Positions 1-7,591 of a stretch of DNA of 22,898 bases are shown here, one piece after another. The notes under the pieces were generated by a model. It saw nothing but the letters and a program-made list of their open reading frames with translations. It did not search any database and had not been told where the DNA came from. How positions within the stretch are numbered: position 1 is the first letter of the stretch; each line of letters begins with the position of its first letter. This DNA comes from Nitrospirae bacterium CG2_30_53_67 (GTDB lineage Bacteria; CG2-30-53-67), in NCBI GenBank assembly GCA_001873285.1, contig MNYV01000081.1, positions 1-22,898 on the forward strand, written 5' to 3'. The position numbers and the translations under genes are program-made.

Positions 1-1
1 A

Positions 2-175
2 ACGATTGATGAATTTTTTCGTGAAGGGAAAGAAATCGATAAGGCTCTGAAACAAGCTGTTCAGCGAGCGCTTTTGGAGCACAAAAAGGCAGGCAATCCC
101 GTCGTTGAGTGGCGTGGCGGGAAGATCGTCTGGATAAAGCCGGAAGAAATCACCGTTAAAGAGAAGAAGAACTGA
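2..175 (+). CDS. C-terminal part of a small hypothetical protein (5' end outside window)
   Basis: The frame is open from the window edge and stops at TGA 173-175, giving 57 residues of a protein whose start is not in view. The visible part starts TIDEFFREGKEIDKAL, is helical and charged, and continues to a WRGGKIVWIKPEEI stretch followed by a lysine-rich tail. I recognise the general look of short stand-alone bacterial proteins of the type 'FFREGKEID...HK..G..VV.W..GKIV...PEEI', but I know of no assigned function. No membrane segment or metal site is visible. It lies about 490 bases before trpE and is separated from it by a terminator, so a role in tryptophan synthesis is not implied. Confidence 0.65.
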   Translation, partial: TIDEFFREGKEIDKALKQAVQRALLEHKKAGNPVVEWRGGKIVWIKPEEITVKEKKN

Positions 176-359
176 ATGAACCGCTGTCGCGCTCTATCTG
201 AGTAGCCGCATCCATTCGGGGACCACAGCAACTGTTTGCAATGAAAAGATTATGGTATGGAATGGGGGGCAATTCAAAACCTTAGAACCGCTATTTGGGT
301 CTCGAAATGTAAAGATCAGGTAGCGGGAAACAGGACGCCGGACAAATTCCCATGTATCC

Positions 360-388
360 TTGACAGAATCCATGGTCTTGGGTATAGT
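360..388 (+). promoter_or_regulatory. sigma-70-type promoter of the leader/small RNA
   Basis: The -35 box TTGACA at 360-365 is a perfect consensus. A 17-base spacer separates it from TATAGT at 383-388, which matches TATAAT in five of six positions. The start point is expected near 394-396. The promoter lies 270 bases upstream of trpE and drives into the structured region that ends in a terminator. Confidence 0.6.
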
Positions 389-394
389 GTAAAT

Positions 395-526
395 TACAAA
401 CAAGTTTCGACAGACAGAATAAATTTTAAATCATTAAACCGTATTTAGGGTTTATCCGCTGTCTGGTCGAACTTCAGTTCAGAAGAACCCATCGTTGCCG
501 CACGGAAACGCTGGGTTCTTTTTTTT
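395..526 (+). ncRNA. candidate structured leader or small RNA upstream of trpE (about 130 nt)
   Basis: The region between the 360-388 promoter and the terminator U-run can fold into successive helices. The seven-base stem CAGACAG 411-417 pairs with CTGTCTG 459-465, extendable by CGA 408-410 with TCG 467-469 across one bulged G. Inside it TAAACC 435-440 pairs with GGTTTA 449-454. A short GAAC/GTTC hairpin spans 469-480, and the terminator stem is 483-520. No ATG or GTG lies between the expected start point and the terminator, so a Trp-codon leader peptide is not evident. It could be a trp attenuator of unfamiliar type or an independent small RNA. It does not match T-box, TRAP-site, 6S or SRP RNA features that I know. 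Confidence 0.4.
483..526 (+). terminator. intrinsic terminator before trpE
   Basis: A perfect nine-base stem, AAGAACCCA 483-491 with TGGGTTCTT 512-520, runs directly into six further T residues (521-526). The loop adds four more pairs (CGTT 493-496 with AACG 507-510) and CC/GG at 498-499/504-505. It ends the transcript from 360-388 and may act as an attenuator for trpE 140 bases downstream. Confidence 0.75.
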
Positions 527-574
527 CCCTTCCGCCCATGCAAGGTCGGCGCAGATCCCACGTCATATTTTTCC

Positions 575-588
575 CTTGTTTTAACAAG
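575..588 (+). promoter_or_regulatory. short dyad just upstream of the trpE promoter
   Basis: CTTGTT 575-580 and AACAAG 583-588 are perfect inverted six-base arms separated by TT. The dyad ends 19 bases before the -35 box of the trpE promoter candidate, a usual place for a dimeric regulator. It does not match the enteric TrpR operator closely, and no trpR gene is in view. Confidence 0.25.
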
Positions 589-607
589 AGTTACAGGCTC
601 AATCTCC

Positions 608-637
608 TTGACAGCTTTATATCGGATATGCTACAAG
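608..637 (+). promoter_or_regulatory. trpE promoter candidate
   Basis: A perfect TTGACA at 608-613 is followed after 18 bases by TACAAG at 632-637 (four of six matches), which is preceded by TG at 629-630 as in extended -10 promoters. The start point would fall near 644, giving a short untranslated leader before trpE at 669. If real, it bypasses the upstream terminator. Confidence 0.4.
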
Positions 638-668
638 AATCCATGCTTCTATATTTGTGGGGATTTTC

Positions 669-2153
669 ATGCTCTATCCGTCACTGAAAGAATTCATCCG
701 GAAGTCCAGACAGGGGAACCTGATCCCGGTTCACAAAGAGATCCTGGCGGATATGGAGACCCCGGTCTCGGCCTTTCGGAAGATCGACCAGGGGGGATTC
801 TCTTTCCTGCTTGAAAGCGTGGAGGGAGGAGAGAAATGGGGCCGCTACAGTTTTCTCGGGAGCAGGCCCGCCGCCGTCATCGAGTCCAAAGACAACGAGG
901 TCCGTGTGATGAGTGACGGGGTTTCTCTGAAGAGCGGCAGGGGGGAGGATCCGGTTGATTTTATCCGGGCCTATATGTCACGGTTCAAACCGGTGAATGA
1001 TCCCGATCTTCCGCGCTTTCTGGGGGGAGCGGTGGGGTATATCGGATACGACATGGTTCGGTTTTTCGAGCGCATACCCGATGTGCCTAAGGAGGACTCC
1101 GGGTTTCCGGAGATGCTCCTGATGGTCATGGCCGACCTCCTGATTTTTGACAATATGGGAAAGAAGATCCTGATCGTTTCCAATGTCTTTCTCGATGACG
1201 GAGAGGACCCTGAGACGGCCTATCATCAGGCCGAAGAACGGATCAACCGGATGATTGAGCGGCTGAATGTCCCCTGTAAAATCGTCAACCTCTCCCTCCC
1301 CAAGGCCGTGGATCTTGAAATCCCGGCATCCAGTTTTACAAAAAGCCGGTTTTGTGAGGCGGTGAAGCGCGCCAAGGAATACATCGTGGCCGGAGACGTG
1401 ATCCAGGTGGTCCTGTCCCAGCGGTTCCGGACCCGGGTCATAAACGATCCCTTTGACATCTACCGGGTTCTCCGGACCGTCAATCCTTCTCCTTATATGT
1501 ATTATCTCCACATGGGGGAGATCCGGATCGTGGGGTCATCGCCTGAGGTCCTGGTCCGCGTGGAAGGAGACCGGGTCGAGGTCCGGCCGATTGCGGGCAC
1601 CAGGCCTCGAGGGCGTGACGAGGAGGAAGACCAGGCGCTCATGGCCGAGCTTCTCTCCGACCCCAAAGAGCGGGCGGAGCATATCATGCTGGTGGATCTG
1701 GGGAGAAACGATGTGGGACGCGTCTCCAAGGCCGGCAGCGTGAAGGTTCCGGAACTCATGGTGATTGAAAAATACTCCCATGTCATGCATATCGTCTCGG
1801 ACGTGACCGGGGAACTGGAGGCCGGCAAGGATGCCTATGATGTGCTCCGTGCCTGCTTTCCTGCAGGGACCGTGTCCGGCGCTCCGAAGATCCGGGCCAT
1901 GGAGATCATCGAGGAGCTGGAACCGGTGAGACGCGGTCCTTATGCCGGCGCCGTGGGATACATCGGTTTCTCCGGCAATATGGACACCTGCATTACGATC
2001 CGCACCATGATCATCCGGGGAGAGGATCTCTTCCTTCAGGCGGGGGCGGGGATTGTGGCCGACTCGGACCCTGAACGCGAATATGAAGAGACCATCAACA
2101 AGGCCAAAGGGATGCTCAAGGCCATGGAGATCGCCAGGCAGGGGATTGTGTGA
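669..2153 (+). CDS. trpE: anthranilate synthase component I
   Basis: TrpE converts chorismate and ammonia (from TrpG) to anthranilate, the first committed step of tryptophan synthesis in the cytoplasm. From ATG 669 it has 494 residues, normal for the family. The N-terminal region carries the feedback-inhibitor element LLES (47-50) and GRYSFLG (58-64). The chorismate-binding domain fills the C-terminal half, with NPSPYMYYL, the GTVSGAPK motif (400-407) and the GAGIVADSDPEREYEET segment (460-476). ATG 669 is chosen because GGGGA lies five bases before it. An in-frame GTG at 657 would add four residues but has no ribosome site. The next gene is trpG, 12 bases downstream. The LLES element implies feedback inhibition by tryptophan, by family knowledge. 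Confidence 0.96.
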   Translation: MLYPSLKEFIRKSRQGNLIPVHKEILADMETPVSAFRKIDQGGFSFLLESVEGGEKWGRYSFLGSRPAAVIESKDNEVRVMSDGVSLKSGRGEDPVDFIRAYMSRFKPVNDPDLPRFLGGAVGYIGYDMVRFFERIPDVPKEDSGFPEMLLMVMADLLIFDNMGKKILIVSNVFLDDGEDPETAYHQAEERINRMIERLNVPCKIVNLSLPKAVDLEIPASSFTKSRFCEAVKRAKEYIVAGDVIQVVLSQRFRTRVINDPFDIYRVLRTVNPSPYMYYLHMGEIRIVGSSPEVLVRVEGDRVEVRPIAGTRPRGRDEEEDQALMAELLSDPKERAEHIMLVDLGRNDVGRVSKAGSVKVPELMVIEKYSHVMHIVSDVTGELEAGKDAYDVLRACFPAGTVSGAPKIRAMEIIEELEPVRRGPYAGAVGYIGFSGNMDTCITIRTMIIRGEDLFLQAGAGIVADSDPEREYEETINKAKGMLKAMEIARQGIV

Positions 2154-2165
2154 AGAGGGATTGCC

Positions 2166-2729
2166 ATGCTGCTGATGATCGACAACTATGATTCGTTCAC
2201 CTACAACCTCGTTCAGTATTTCGGGGAACTCGGGGAAGACCTGGTCGTCTACCGGAATGATCAAATCACCATCGTCGGGATCGAGGAGCTCAAACCCGGC
2301 CGAATCGTGATCTCGCCGGGGCCGTGCACACCCAAAGAAGCCGGGATATCGGTGGAGGCCATCCGGCATTTTGCCGGACGGCTCCCGATCCTGGGCGTCT
2401 GCCTCGGCCATCAGTCCATGGGAGCGGCCTTCGGGGCGGAGATTGTCGGCGCCAAACGGCTGATGCACGGTAAGACCTCGGAGATCCGGCATGATGGGAA
2501 GACGATCTTCTCCGGTCTCCCCAATCCCTTTGCGGCCACCCGTTATCACTCCCTGGTGATCCGGAGGGGAACGCTTTCCGAGGAGTTCGAGATCACAGCC
2601 GAGTCCGAAGACGGGGAGATCATGGGGATCCGTCACAAGCGCTGGCCCATGGAAGGGGTTCAGTTTCATCCGGAGTCGATCCTCACGACGGTGGGGCATG
2701 ATCTGTTAAAGAATTTCCTTGAATTATAA
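2166..2729 (+). CDS. trpG: anthranilate synthase component II (glutamine amidotransferase)
   Basis: This is the glutaminase subunit that supplies ammonia to TrpE. Its 187 residues form a single class I amidotransferase domain without a fused TrpD domain. The start [19 protein letters not shown] is typical. The oxyanion segment SPGPCTP is near residues 50-56, the nucleophile is Cys79 in GVCLGHQ, and the His168/Glu170 pair lies in QFHPES. The ATG follows GAGGGATTGCC. The closely related PabA shares these motifs and may be the same protein in organisms with one amidotransferase, but the position directly behind trpE favours TrpG. The gene is followed by an unusual 255-base non-coding gap. Confidence 0.95.
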   Translation: MLLMIDNYDSFTYNLVQYFGELGEDLVVYRNDQITIVGIEELKPGRIVISPGPCTPKEAGISVEAIRHFAGRLPILGVCLGHQSMGAAFGAEIVGAKRLMHGKTSEIRHDGKTIFSGLPNPFAATRYHSLVIRRGTLSEEFEITAESEDGEIMGIRHKRWPMEGVQFHPESILTTVGHDLLKNFLEL

Positions 2730-2984
2730 AATGCGGGTAGAAATTAAGGGTACAAGGGGCCGAGGGGTCAAGGGGTCAAGTGAAGTGCTTTTTAAAAACT
2801 CAAGGGTCCGAGGGGTCAAGGGGCTTAGGGTCCAAGTGAAGATCATAGAAAAAACTGAAGGGTAACAGAAATCAAAAAAACCACTTGAATCCTTGAACCC
2901 TGGATCACTATAGGTTCTTGAATCCTCGAACCCTTTTTACCCACTGAATGGGAGAAGAACCTGAAATTATAAAAAGGACTTTTT
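2730..2984 (+). repeat. intergenic repeat island between trpG and trpD
   Basis: There is no gene in these 255 bases. The left part (about 2752-2842) has two units of AGGGGTCAAGGGG-type sequence. The right part (about 2881-2962) has the opposite orientation, with TTGAATCC, TTGAACCC and TCGAACCC words, so the two halves form a long imperfect inverted repeat. Within the right part AGGTTCTT 2912-2919 is a perfect inverted match to AAGAACCT 2955-2962. Bases 2761-2784 recur exactly, inverted, at 14410-14433. Bases 2924-2951 recur at 14429-14456 with one mismatch. A weak promoter-like pair (TTGAAT 2885-2890, TATAGG 2909-2914, 18-base spacer) could restart transcription for trpD. Confidence 0.6.
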
Positions 2985-4001
2985 ATGATCGTCAATGCCG
3001 TTAAAAAACTTGTGATTGGCACGAACCTGAACCGGGAAGAGTGTTACGGGGCCATGGATGACATCATGGGCGGCCGGGCCACGCCGGCGCAGATCGCCTC
3101 CTTCATCACCGCGCTCAGGATCAAGGGAGAGACCGTGGAAGAGATCGCGGCCTGCGCCCAGGTCATGAGGGACCGGGTGGTCAGGGTCCATGTGGAAGCC
3201 GAGGACCTGGTGGATACCTGCGGCACCGGCGGTGATGGGGCCCGGACCTTCAATATCTCCACTACGGCCGCCTTTGTGGTGGCCGGGGCCGGGATCACGG
3301 TTGCCAAACACGGGAACCGGTCCGTCTCCAGCCAGAGCGGGAGCGCGGATCTCTTCGCCGCCCTCGGAGTGAATATCCAAGCCGGCATCCCCGTGGTGGA
3401 GCGCTGCCTTCGTGAAGTCGGCATCGGTTTTCTCTTCGCCCCCCTGCTGCACGGGGCCATGAAGCATGCCATAGGACCGAGACAGGAGATCGGGATACGG
3501 ACCGTCTTCAATATCCTGGGTCCTCTCACCAATCCGGCCGGGGCTCCAAACCAGGTAATCGGGGTCTATGACCCGGAACTCACCGAGACCTTGTGCCAGG
3601 TCCTTCGCGAATTGGGGAGCCGCAGGGCCTATGTGGTGCATGGCTGCGACGGGCTGGACGAAATCACCCTCACCGGAACGACCAGGGTTTCAGAACTCAA
3701 GAACAACCGGATCTGGACCTTCAATCTGGACCCCGCCGAATTCGGTTTTCGTTATTGCAGGCCTGAAGACCTGAAGGGGGGAGATGCCGAAACCAATGCG
3801 AAGATCACCCTCTCGATCCTGAATGGAGAACCCGGACCCAAGAGGGACGTCATCCTCCTGAACGCGGCCGCCGCCATCTATGTGGCAGGCAGGTCCAAAT
3901 CCCTGAAAGAGGGACTGGCCGCGGCCGCCGATTCCATCGAATCGGGAAGAGCCATGAACAAACTGGAAGCATTGAAGAGGGTTTCATCGGAAGGCGCGTG
4001 A
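2985..4001 (+). CDS. trpD: anthranilate phosphoribosyltransferase
   Basis: TrpD joins anthranilate to phosphoribosyl pyrophosphate to give phosphoribosylanthranilate. Its 338 residues match the stand-alone enzyme. The PRPP-binding motif CGTGGDG is at 79-85, followed by the glycine-rich VVAGAGITVAKHGNRSVSS stretch (about 98-116) that holds pyrophosphate and anthranilate. The N-terminal helical domain contains the usual GRATPAQIASFITALRIKGET. The ATG at 2985 has AAAGGA six bases upstream. Unlike the other trp genes it is isolated by non-coding DNA on both sides: a repeat island before it and a 96-base gap with a hairpin after it. It may therefore be expressed at a different level from its neighbours. 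Confidence 0.96.
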   Translation: MIVNAVKKLVIGTNLNREECYGAMDDIMGGRATPAQIASFITALRIKGETVEEIAACAQVMRDRVVRVHVEAEDLVDTCGTGGDGARTFNISTTAAFVVAGAGITVAKHGNRSVSSQSGSADLFAALGVNIQAGIPVVERCLREVGIGFLFAPLLHGAMKHAIGPRQEIGIRTVFNILGPLTNPAGAPNQVIGVYDPELTETLCQVLRELGSRRAYVVHGCDGLDEITLTGTTRVSELKNNRIWTFNLDPAEFGFRYCRPEDLKGGDAETNAKITLSILNGEPGPKRDVILLNAAAAIYVAGRSKSLKEGLAAAADSIESGRAMNKLEALKRVSSEGA

Positions 4002-4038
4002 CGGTCTCACGATGGACGGATCTTATACACAAAAAAAA

Positions 4039-4079
4039 GGTTCTTTCGGCGGGTGAAAACATCATATGGGATAAGAACC
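4039..4079. repeat. hairpin between trpD and trpC
   Basis: GGTTCTT 4039-4045 and AAGAACC 4073-4079 are perfect inverted seven-base arms around a 27-base loop. A-runs flank both sides (4031-4038 and 4080-4085). On the + strand no U-run follows the stem. Read on the - strand the stem is followed by eight T residues and would resemble a terminator, but no gene points that way. The stem word AAGAACC is shared with the trpE terminator and the two repeat copies before trpD and rfbB. Confidence 0.35.
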
Positions 4080-4097
4080 AAAAAAGGTTTGTAAGCC

Positions 4098-4892
4098 TTG
4101 ACGTTAGATGATATATTGAAACAGGTTAAAAGGAGACTCCAAGAGCGGAAGAGCCGCGTTTCCATGCAGGATCTTGAGGATAGGCTTAGTGAGTGCGGGC
4201 CCACGCGTCACTTTGCAGAACGGATCAGCCGGCAGGGGGATGAAAGAATCCGGGTGATCGCCGAGGTCAAGAAGGCCTCTCCATCCAAAGGGGTCCTTCG
4301 CCGGGATTTTGATCCCGTGGAGATTGCCAGGGAGTATGAGCGGTACGGCGCCTCGGCCATCTCTGTGCTGACCGAAGAGGATTTCTTTTTAGGGCATCCG
4401 GGTTATTTGCAGGCGGTCAGAAGGGAGGTCGGGCTCCCTCTCCTTCGGAAGGATTTCATCCTGGAACCGTATCAGGTCGTGGAGGCCCGTGTTCTGGGGG
4501 CGGATGCATTCCTCCTGATCGCCTTTCTCCTTGCGGACGGCCTCATGCAGGAGCTGATTCTGCTGGGACGGGATCTGGGGATGACGGCCCTGGTGGAGGT
4601 CGGAAGCGAAGAGGAACTGGACCGGGCGTTTTCCATGCCTGCCGAGGTGATCGGGATCAACAACCGGGACCTTAAGACCTTTGTGACCGACGTGGGCAAC
4701 ACCCTGAACCTGGTTGGAAAGATTCCCGAAGGGATGACCGTGGTAAGCGAAAGCGGGATTGAATCTCCACGGGATCTTGAAAAACTGGAAGGCGCAGGCG
4801 TGGATGCGGTCCTGATCGGAGAGGCGCTCATGCGTTCCGTTCACCCCGGGGAAAAACTCAGAGAACTCCTCGGGTACGGGAAAAGGCCATGA
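4098..4892 (+). CDS. trpC: indole-3-glycerol phosphate synthase
   Basis: TrpC closes the ring of carboxyphenylaminodeoxyribulose phosphate to make indole-3-glycerol phosphate. The TIM barrel of 264 residues is full length and not fused to TrpF. Catalytic positions seen are Glu56 and Lys58 in EVKKASPSKG, Lys118 in LLRKDFI, Glu167 in ALVEVGSEEEL, Asn188-189 in IGINNRDL and Ser217 in SESGI. The start is TTG 4098: the codon at 4092 is an in-frame stop, and the N-terminus TLDDILKQVKRRLQERK aligns with family starts. An ATG at 4163 would delete this. No strong ribosome site is visible. The gene overlaps trpF by ATGA. The residue after EV is Gly where many homologues have His. Confidence 0.95.
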   Translation: MTLDDILKQVKRRLQERKSRVSMQDLEDRLSECGPTRHFAERISRQGDERIRVIAEVKKASPSKGVLRRDFDPVEIAREYERYGASAISVLTEEDFFLGHPGYLQAVRREVGLPLLRKDFILEPYQVVEARVLGADAFLLIAFLLADGLMQELILLGRDLGMTALVEVGSEEELDRAFSMPAEVIGINNRDLKTFVTDVGNTLNLVGKIPEGMTVVSESGIESPRDLEKLEGAGVDAVLIGEALMRSVHPGEKLRELLGYGKRP

Positions 4893-5533
4893 GGACGCGG
4901 ATCAAGATCTGCGGGATCACGAATCTGAACGATGCCCTCTCCGCCGTGAAGTCAGGCGCCGATGCCCTCGGGTTTGTTTTTTATCAGCAGAGCCCGAGGT
5001 ATATTGAGCCGGAGACTGCATCGAGAATCATCCGGAATCTCCCTCCTCTGGTGACGGCGGTGGGTGTCTTTGTCAACGAGGAGATTGAAAAGGTCCATGA
5101 GATCGCAGGTGACTGTCTGCTGGACCTTCTCCAGTTCCATGGTTCGGAATCGCCTGAATATTGTGAACGGCACAAAAAGCGTGTGATCAAGGCCTTTCGA
5201 GTCAAGGACGCCTCTTCCCTATCGGAGGTAAGCAAATATAAGGATAAGGTCAACGGGTATCTTCTGGACAGTTGCTCGGAAGATGCCTACGGCGGGACCG
5301 GGAGCGCCTTTGACTGGTCGGTCGCCTGTGAAATCAGCCGGCACTTTCCGGTCGTGCTGGCCGGCGGACTCACCCCCGGCAATGTGGGGGAGGCCGTTTC
5401 GGTGGTCGAGCCTTACGGCGTGGATGTCAGCTCAGGTGTGGAGCGCGCGCCGGGGATCAAAGACATGGGAAAAATGCGAAGTTTTGTTGAGTCGGTCCGT
5501 AAAGCCGATGCAGAAAGATACAGGATAAAATGA
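4889..5533 (+). CDS. trpF: phosphoribosylanthranilate isomerase
   Basis: TrpF performs the Amadori rearrangement of phosphoribosylanthranilate. The 214 residues form a TIM barrel of usual size. The general base is Cys8 in IKICGIT and the general acid is Asp127 in YLLDS. The phosphate site includes GGTG (135-138), [10 protein letters not shown] and the VDVSSGVE motif near the C-terminus. The ATG overlaps the trpC stop by four bases (ATGA), and its own stop overlaps the trpB start in the same way, so translation of trpC, trpF and trpB is probably coupled. Confidence 0.95.
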   Translation: MRTRIKICGITNLNDALSAVKSGADALGFVFYQQSPRYIEPETASRIIRNLPPLVTAVGVFVNEEIEKVHEIAGDCLLDLLQFHGSESPEYCERHKKRVIKAFRVKDASSLSEVSKYKDKVNGYLLDSCSEDAYGGTGSAFDWSVACEISRHFPVVLAGGLTPGNVGEAVSVVEPYGVDVSSGVERAPGIKDMGKMRSFVESVRKADAERYRIK

Positions 5534-6729
5534 AAAAGATGAACCTGCCCGATCATCGCGGACATTTTAATGAATTCGGCGGCAAATTTGTGCCGGAGAC
5601 CCTGATGCCGGCCCTGGAGGAACTGGAGCGGGAGTATGCCCTGGCCCGGCAGGATCCCTCTTTCTCGGAAGAACTGGAGAATTACCTCAAGGAATACGTG
5701 GGGAGACCGACACCGCTTAGTCTGGCCCAGCGCCTCACCGACCGTCTGGGAGGGGCCAGGATCTATCTGAAGAGGGAGGATCTGAATCATACCGGCGCGC
5801 ATAAGATCAACAATACCCTCGGCCAGATCCTTCTTGCACGGCGCATGGGAAAGAAACGGATTATCGCAGAAACCGGCGCAGGGCAGCACGGAGTGGCCAC
5901 GGCCACGGCAGCGGCCCTGTTCGGCCTTGAGTGCGAGATCTTCATGGGAGAGGAAGATATCGAACGGCAGGCCCTCAATGTCTTCCGGATGCATCTCCTG
6001 GGAGCCAAGGTTACCCCGGTCCTTTCAGGGAGCCGGACTTTGAAGGATGCCACCAACGAAGCCATCCGGGACTGGGTCACCCATGTAAAGGATACCCATT
6101 ATATCATCGGTTCCGTGGTGGGCCCCCACCCCTATCCCATGATGGTCCGGGATTTCCAGTCGGTGATCGGCAGGGAGACCCGTGAGCAGATCTTGGAAAA
6201 AGAAGGGAGACTCCCCGATTATCTCGTGGCCTGTGTGGGGGGAGGGAGCAATGCCATCGGCCTCTTCCATCCTTTCGTGGATGATCCGTCCGTACGCTTC
6301 ATCGGTGTGGAGGCCGCGGGCCTGGGTATTGAAACCGGAAAGCATGCGGCCTCCATAGCGGCGGGAGAGAGAGGCGTGCTCCACGGGAGCATGAGCTTCC
6401 TGCTTCAGGACCGAGACGGGCAGGTCATCCCGGCCCATTCCATTTCCGCGGGGCTCGATTATCCCGGGGTCGGGCCGGAGCACGCCTATTACCACGTGAC
6501 CGGGCGGGCCAAGTATGTTTCCGTCACGGATGATGAGGCCCTGGAAGGGCTGCAGCTTCTCTCTAAAACCGAGGGGATTATCCCTGCCCTGGAGAGCGCC
6601 CATGCCGTCGCCTATCTGAAGAAGCTGATTCCCGGTACGGGGAAGAATCAGATCGTGGTCTTGAACCTGTCGGGCCGGGGAGATAAGGATGTGAACCATG
6701 TGGCCAAGATTCTGGAAAAGAGAAAATAA
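5530..6729 (+). CDS. trpB: tryptophan synthase beta chain
   Basis: TrpB condenses indole with serine to give tryptophan in a pyridoxal-phosphate reaction, receiving indole by tunnel from TrpA. The protein has 399 residues and is of the TrpB1 class that partners with TrpA. The PLP lysine is Lys92 in [13 protein letters not shown]. The catalytic Glu114 lies in ETGAGQHG, and the phosphate-binding loop GGGSNA spans 237-242. The N-terminus, [20 protein letters not shown], is classical. It overlaps trpF by ATGA. A 42-base gap with a perfect palindrome separates it from trpA. Confidence 0.97.
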   Translation: MKKMNLPDHRGHFNEFGGKFVPETLMPALEELEREYALARQDPSFSEELENYLKEYVGRPTPLSLAQRLTDRLGGARIYLKREDLNHTGAHKINNTLGQILLARRMGKKRIIAETGAGQHGVATATAAALFGLECEIFMGEEDIERQALNVFRMHLLGAKVTPVLSGSRTLKDATNEAIRDWVTHVKDTHYIIGSVVGPHPYPMMVRDFQSVIGRETREQILEKEGRLPDYLVACVGGGSNAIGLFHPFVDDPSVRFIGVEAAGLGIETGKHAASIAAGERGVLHGSMSFLLQDRDGQVIPAHSISAGLDYPGVGPEHAYYHVTGRAKYVSVTDDEALEGLQLLSKTEGIIPALESAHAVAYLKKLIPGTGKNQIVVLNLSGRGDKDVNHVAKILEKRK

Positions 6730-6750
6730 CCGTTCAAACCGTTTGAACGG
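6730..6750. repeat. 21-base palindrome between trpB and trpA
   Basis: CCGTTCAAAC 6730-6739 and GTTTGAACGG 6741-6750 are perfect inverted arms around a single C. The palindrome begins on the first base after the trpB stop. As RNA it gives a nine-pair stem with a three-base loop, but the following bases are TTTGATAAG, not a clean U-run. The GTTCAAA core is shared with the tandem array at 8300-8326 and resembles the trpD-upstream island, suggesting one repeat family. Confidence 0.6.
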
Positions 6751-6771
6751 TTTGATAAGAGGGGTTTTAAC

Positions 6772-7575
6772 TTGAGCAGGATCGACGAAGTCTTCAAGAG
6801 GTTGAAAAAAGAGAACGGCGTGGCCCTGATGCCGTTTATGACGGCCGGGGATCCTGACCTCCATATGACCGGGAGCGTCATCCGGGAGCTGGAGAAGAAC
6901 GGCGCCGATATCATTGAACTCGGCATCCCTTTTTCTGATCCTCTGGCGGACGGCCCGACCATCCAGCGTTCATCCCAGCGGGCCCTGGCCGGAGGGGTTT
7001 CCCTCGCCAAGATTCTGATCTTTCTTAAGGAACTGAGAAGGGATGTCTCCATACCGATCGTGCTCATGGGGTATTACAACCCCTTTTTCCGTTACGGTTT
7101 GGAACGTTTTGCCGGAGACGCCAAAGAGGCAGGCGCCGACGGGTTGATCGTCCCCGACCTTCCGCCTGAGGAGGCGGAAGACCTGATCCGTGAGGCCCGC
7201 AGGGTAGACCTCGATACCGTCTTCCTCCTCGCGCCCACGAGTACGGAGGAGAGGATCAAACGGATCGCCGCGGTCAGCCGCGGCTTTGTTTATTACGTAT
7301 CGCTGACCGGCGTCACCGGCCAGAGAGACCGGCTTTCCGATGACATCGGTCTTTCCATAGACAGGATCCGCAAAGTCACGTCGCAGCCGGTCTGTGTGGG
7401 TTTCGGCATATCGAAACCTGAACATGCCGGCAGGGTGAGCCGTTTTGCCGACGGGGTGATCGTCGGGAGCGCCCTGGTGGGATTCATCGAGGAACACTTG
7501 AATGATCCGGCATGCCCTTTTAGGGCGGGTGATTTCCTGTTGGAGTTCCGCAAGGCAACGAAACGGCAGGGATGA
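6772..7575 (+). CDS. trpA: tryptophan synthase alpha chain
   Basis: TrpA cleaves indole-3-glycerol phosphate to indole and glyceraldehyde 3-phosphate. Its 267 residues match the family. Both catalytic residues sit at the standard numbers, Glu49 and Asp60, in IIELGIPFSDPLADGPT. The loop YYVSLTGVTG and the C-terminal VGFGIS and DGVIVGSALV phosphate-site motifs are present. The start is TTG 6772 with GAGGGG seven bases upstream, and the resulting N-terminus SRIDEVFKRLKKEN fits homologues. It closes the tryptophan pathway genes. The next gene begins 16 bases after the stop. Confidence 0.95.
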   Translation: MSRIDEVFKRLKKENGVALMPFMTAGDPDLHMTGSVIRELEKNGADIIELGIPFSDPLADGPTIQRSSQRALAGGVSLAKILIFLKELRRDVSIPIVLMGYYNPFFRYGLERFAGDAKEAGADGLIVPDLPPEEAEDLIREARRVDLDTVFLLAPTSTEERIKRIAAVSRGFVYYVSLTGVTGQRDRLSDDIGLSIDRIRKVTSQPVCVGFGISKPEHAGRVSRFADGVIVGSALVGFIEEHLNDPACPFRAGDFLLEFRKATKRQG

Positions 7576-7591
7576 GGAGGGAGAAGAGATC

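Larger units (their letters stand above)
176..668 (+). other. non-coding region before trpE with promoters and a structured transcript
   Basis: No convincing gene lies here. Short open frames of 63-69 codons on both strands lack ribosome sites and protein-like composition. The first 180 bases (176-359) show nothing I can name. From 360 on there are, in order, a sigma-70-like promoter, a region of nested hairpins ending in an intrinsic terminator, a short dyad and a second promoter. Each is listed separately. Confidence 0.6.

Noticed and set aside
194-403. 69-codon open frame on the - strand before trpE
   Set aside because: It has no ribosome site and no recognisable motif, and it crosses the well-supported + strand promoter at 360-388.
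257-448. 63-codon + strand frame as a possible trp leader peptide
   Set aside because: It starts upstream of the promoter at 360-388, has only isolated Trp codons far from the terminator, and lacks a ribosome site.
395-526. T-box or TRAP-controlled trp leader
   Set aside because: The T-box antiterminator consensus and a plausible specifier stem are absent, and there is no series of GAG/UAG triplets for TRAP.
1536-2699. Long 387-codon open frame antisense to trpE and trpG
   Set aside because: It is the reverse-strand shadow of two certain genes in GC-rich DNA. It has no motifs or independent ribosome site and spans the gene junction.
2907-2915. CACTATAGG resembling the 3' half of a T7-type promoter
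   Set aside because: Only nine bases match, the specific upstream part is absent, and there is no sign of phage polymerase.
2967-3641. 224-codon antisense frame over trpD
   Set aside because: It is a shadow frame of a conserved gene, His/Pro/Gly-rich in a way typical of reversed coding sequence.
4163-4892. ATG 4163 as the trpC start
   Set aside because: It would remove the conserved N-terminal helix of the barrel. TTG 4098 directly follows an in-frame stop and gives the expected N-terminus.
7502-7591. Upstream in-frame start of the Crp/Fnr-type gene
   Set aside because: The extra 30 residues overlap trpA and are not domain-like. ATG 7592 has a strong ribosome site.
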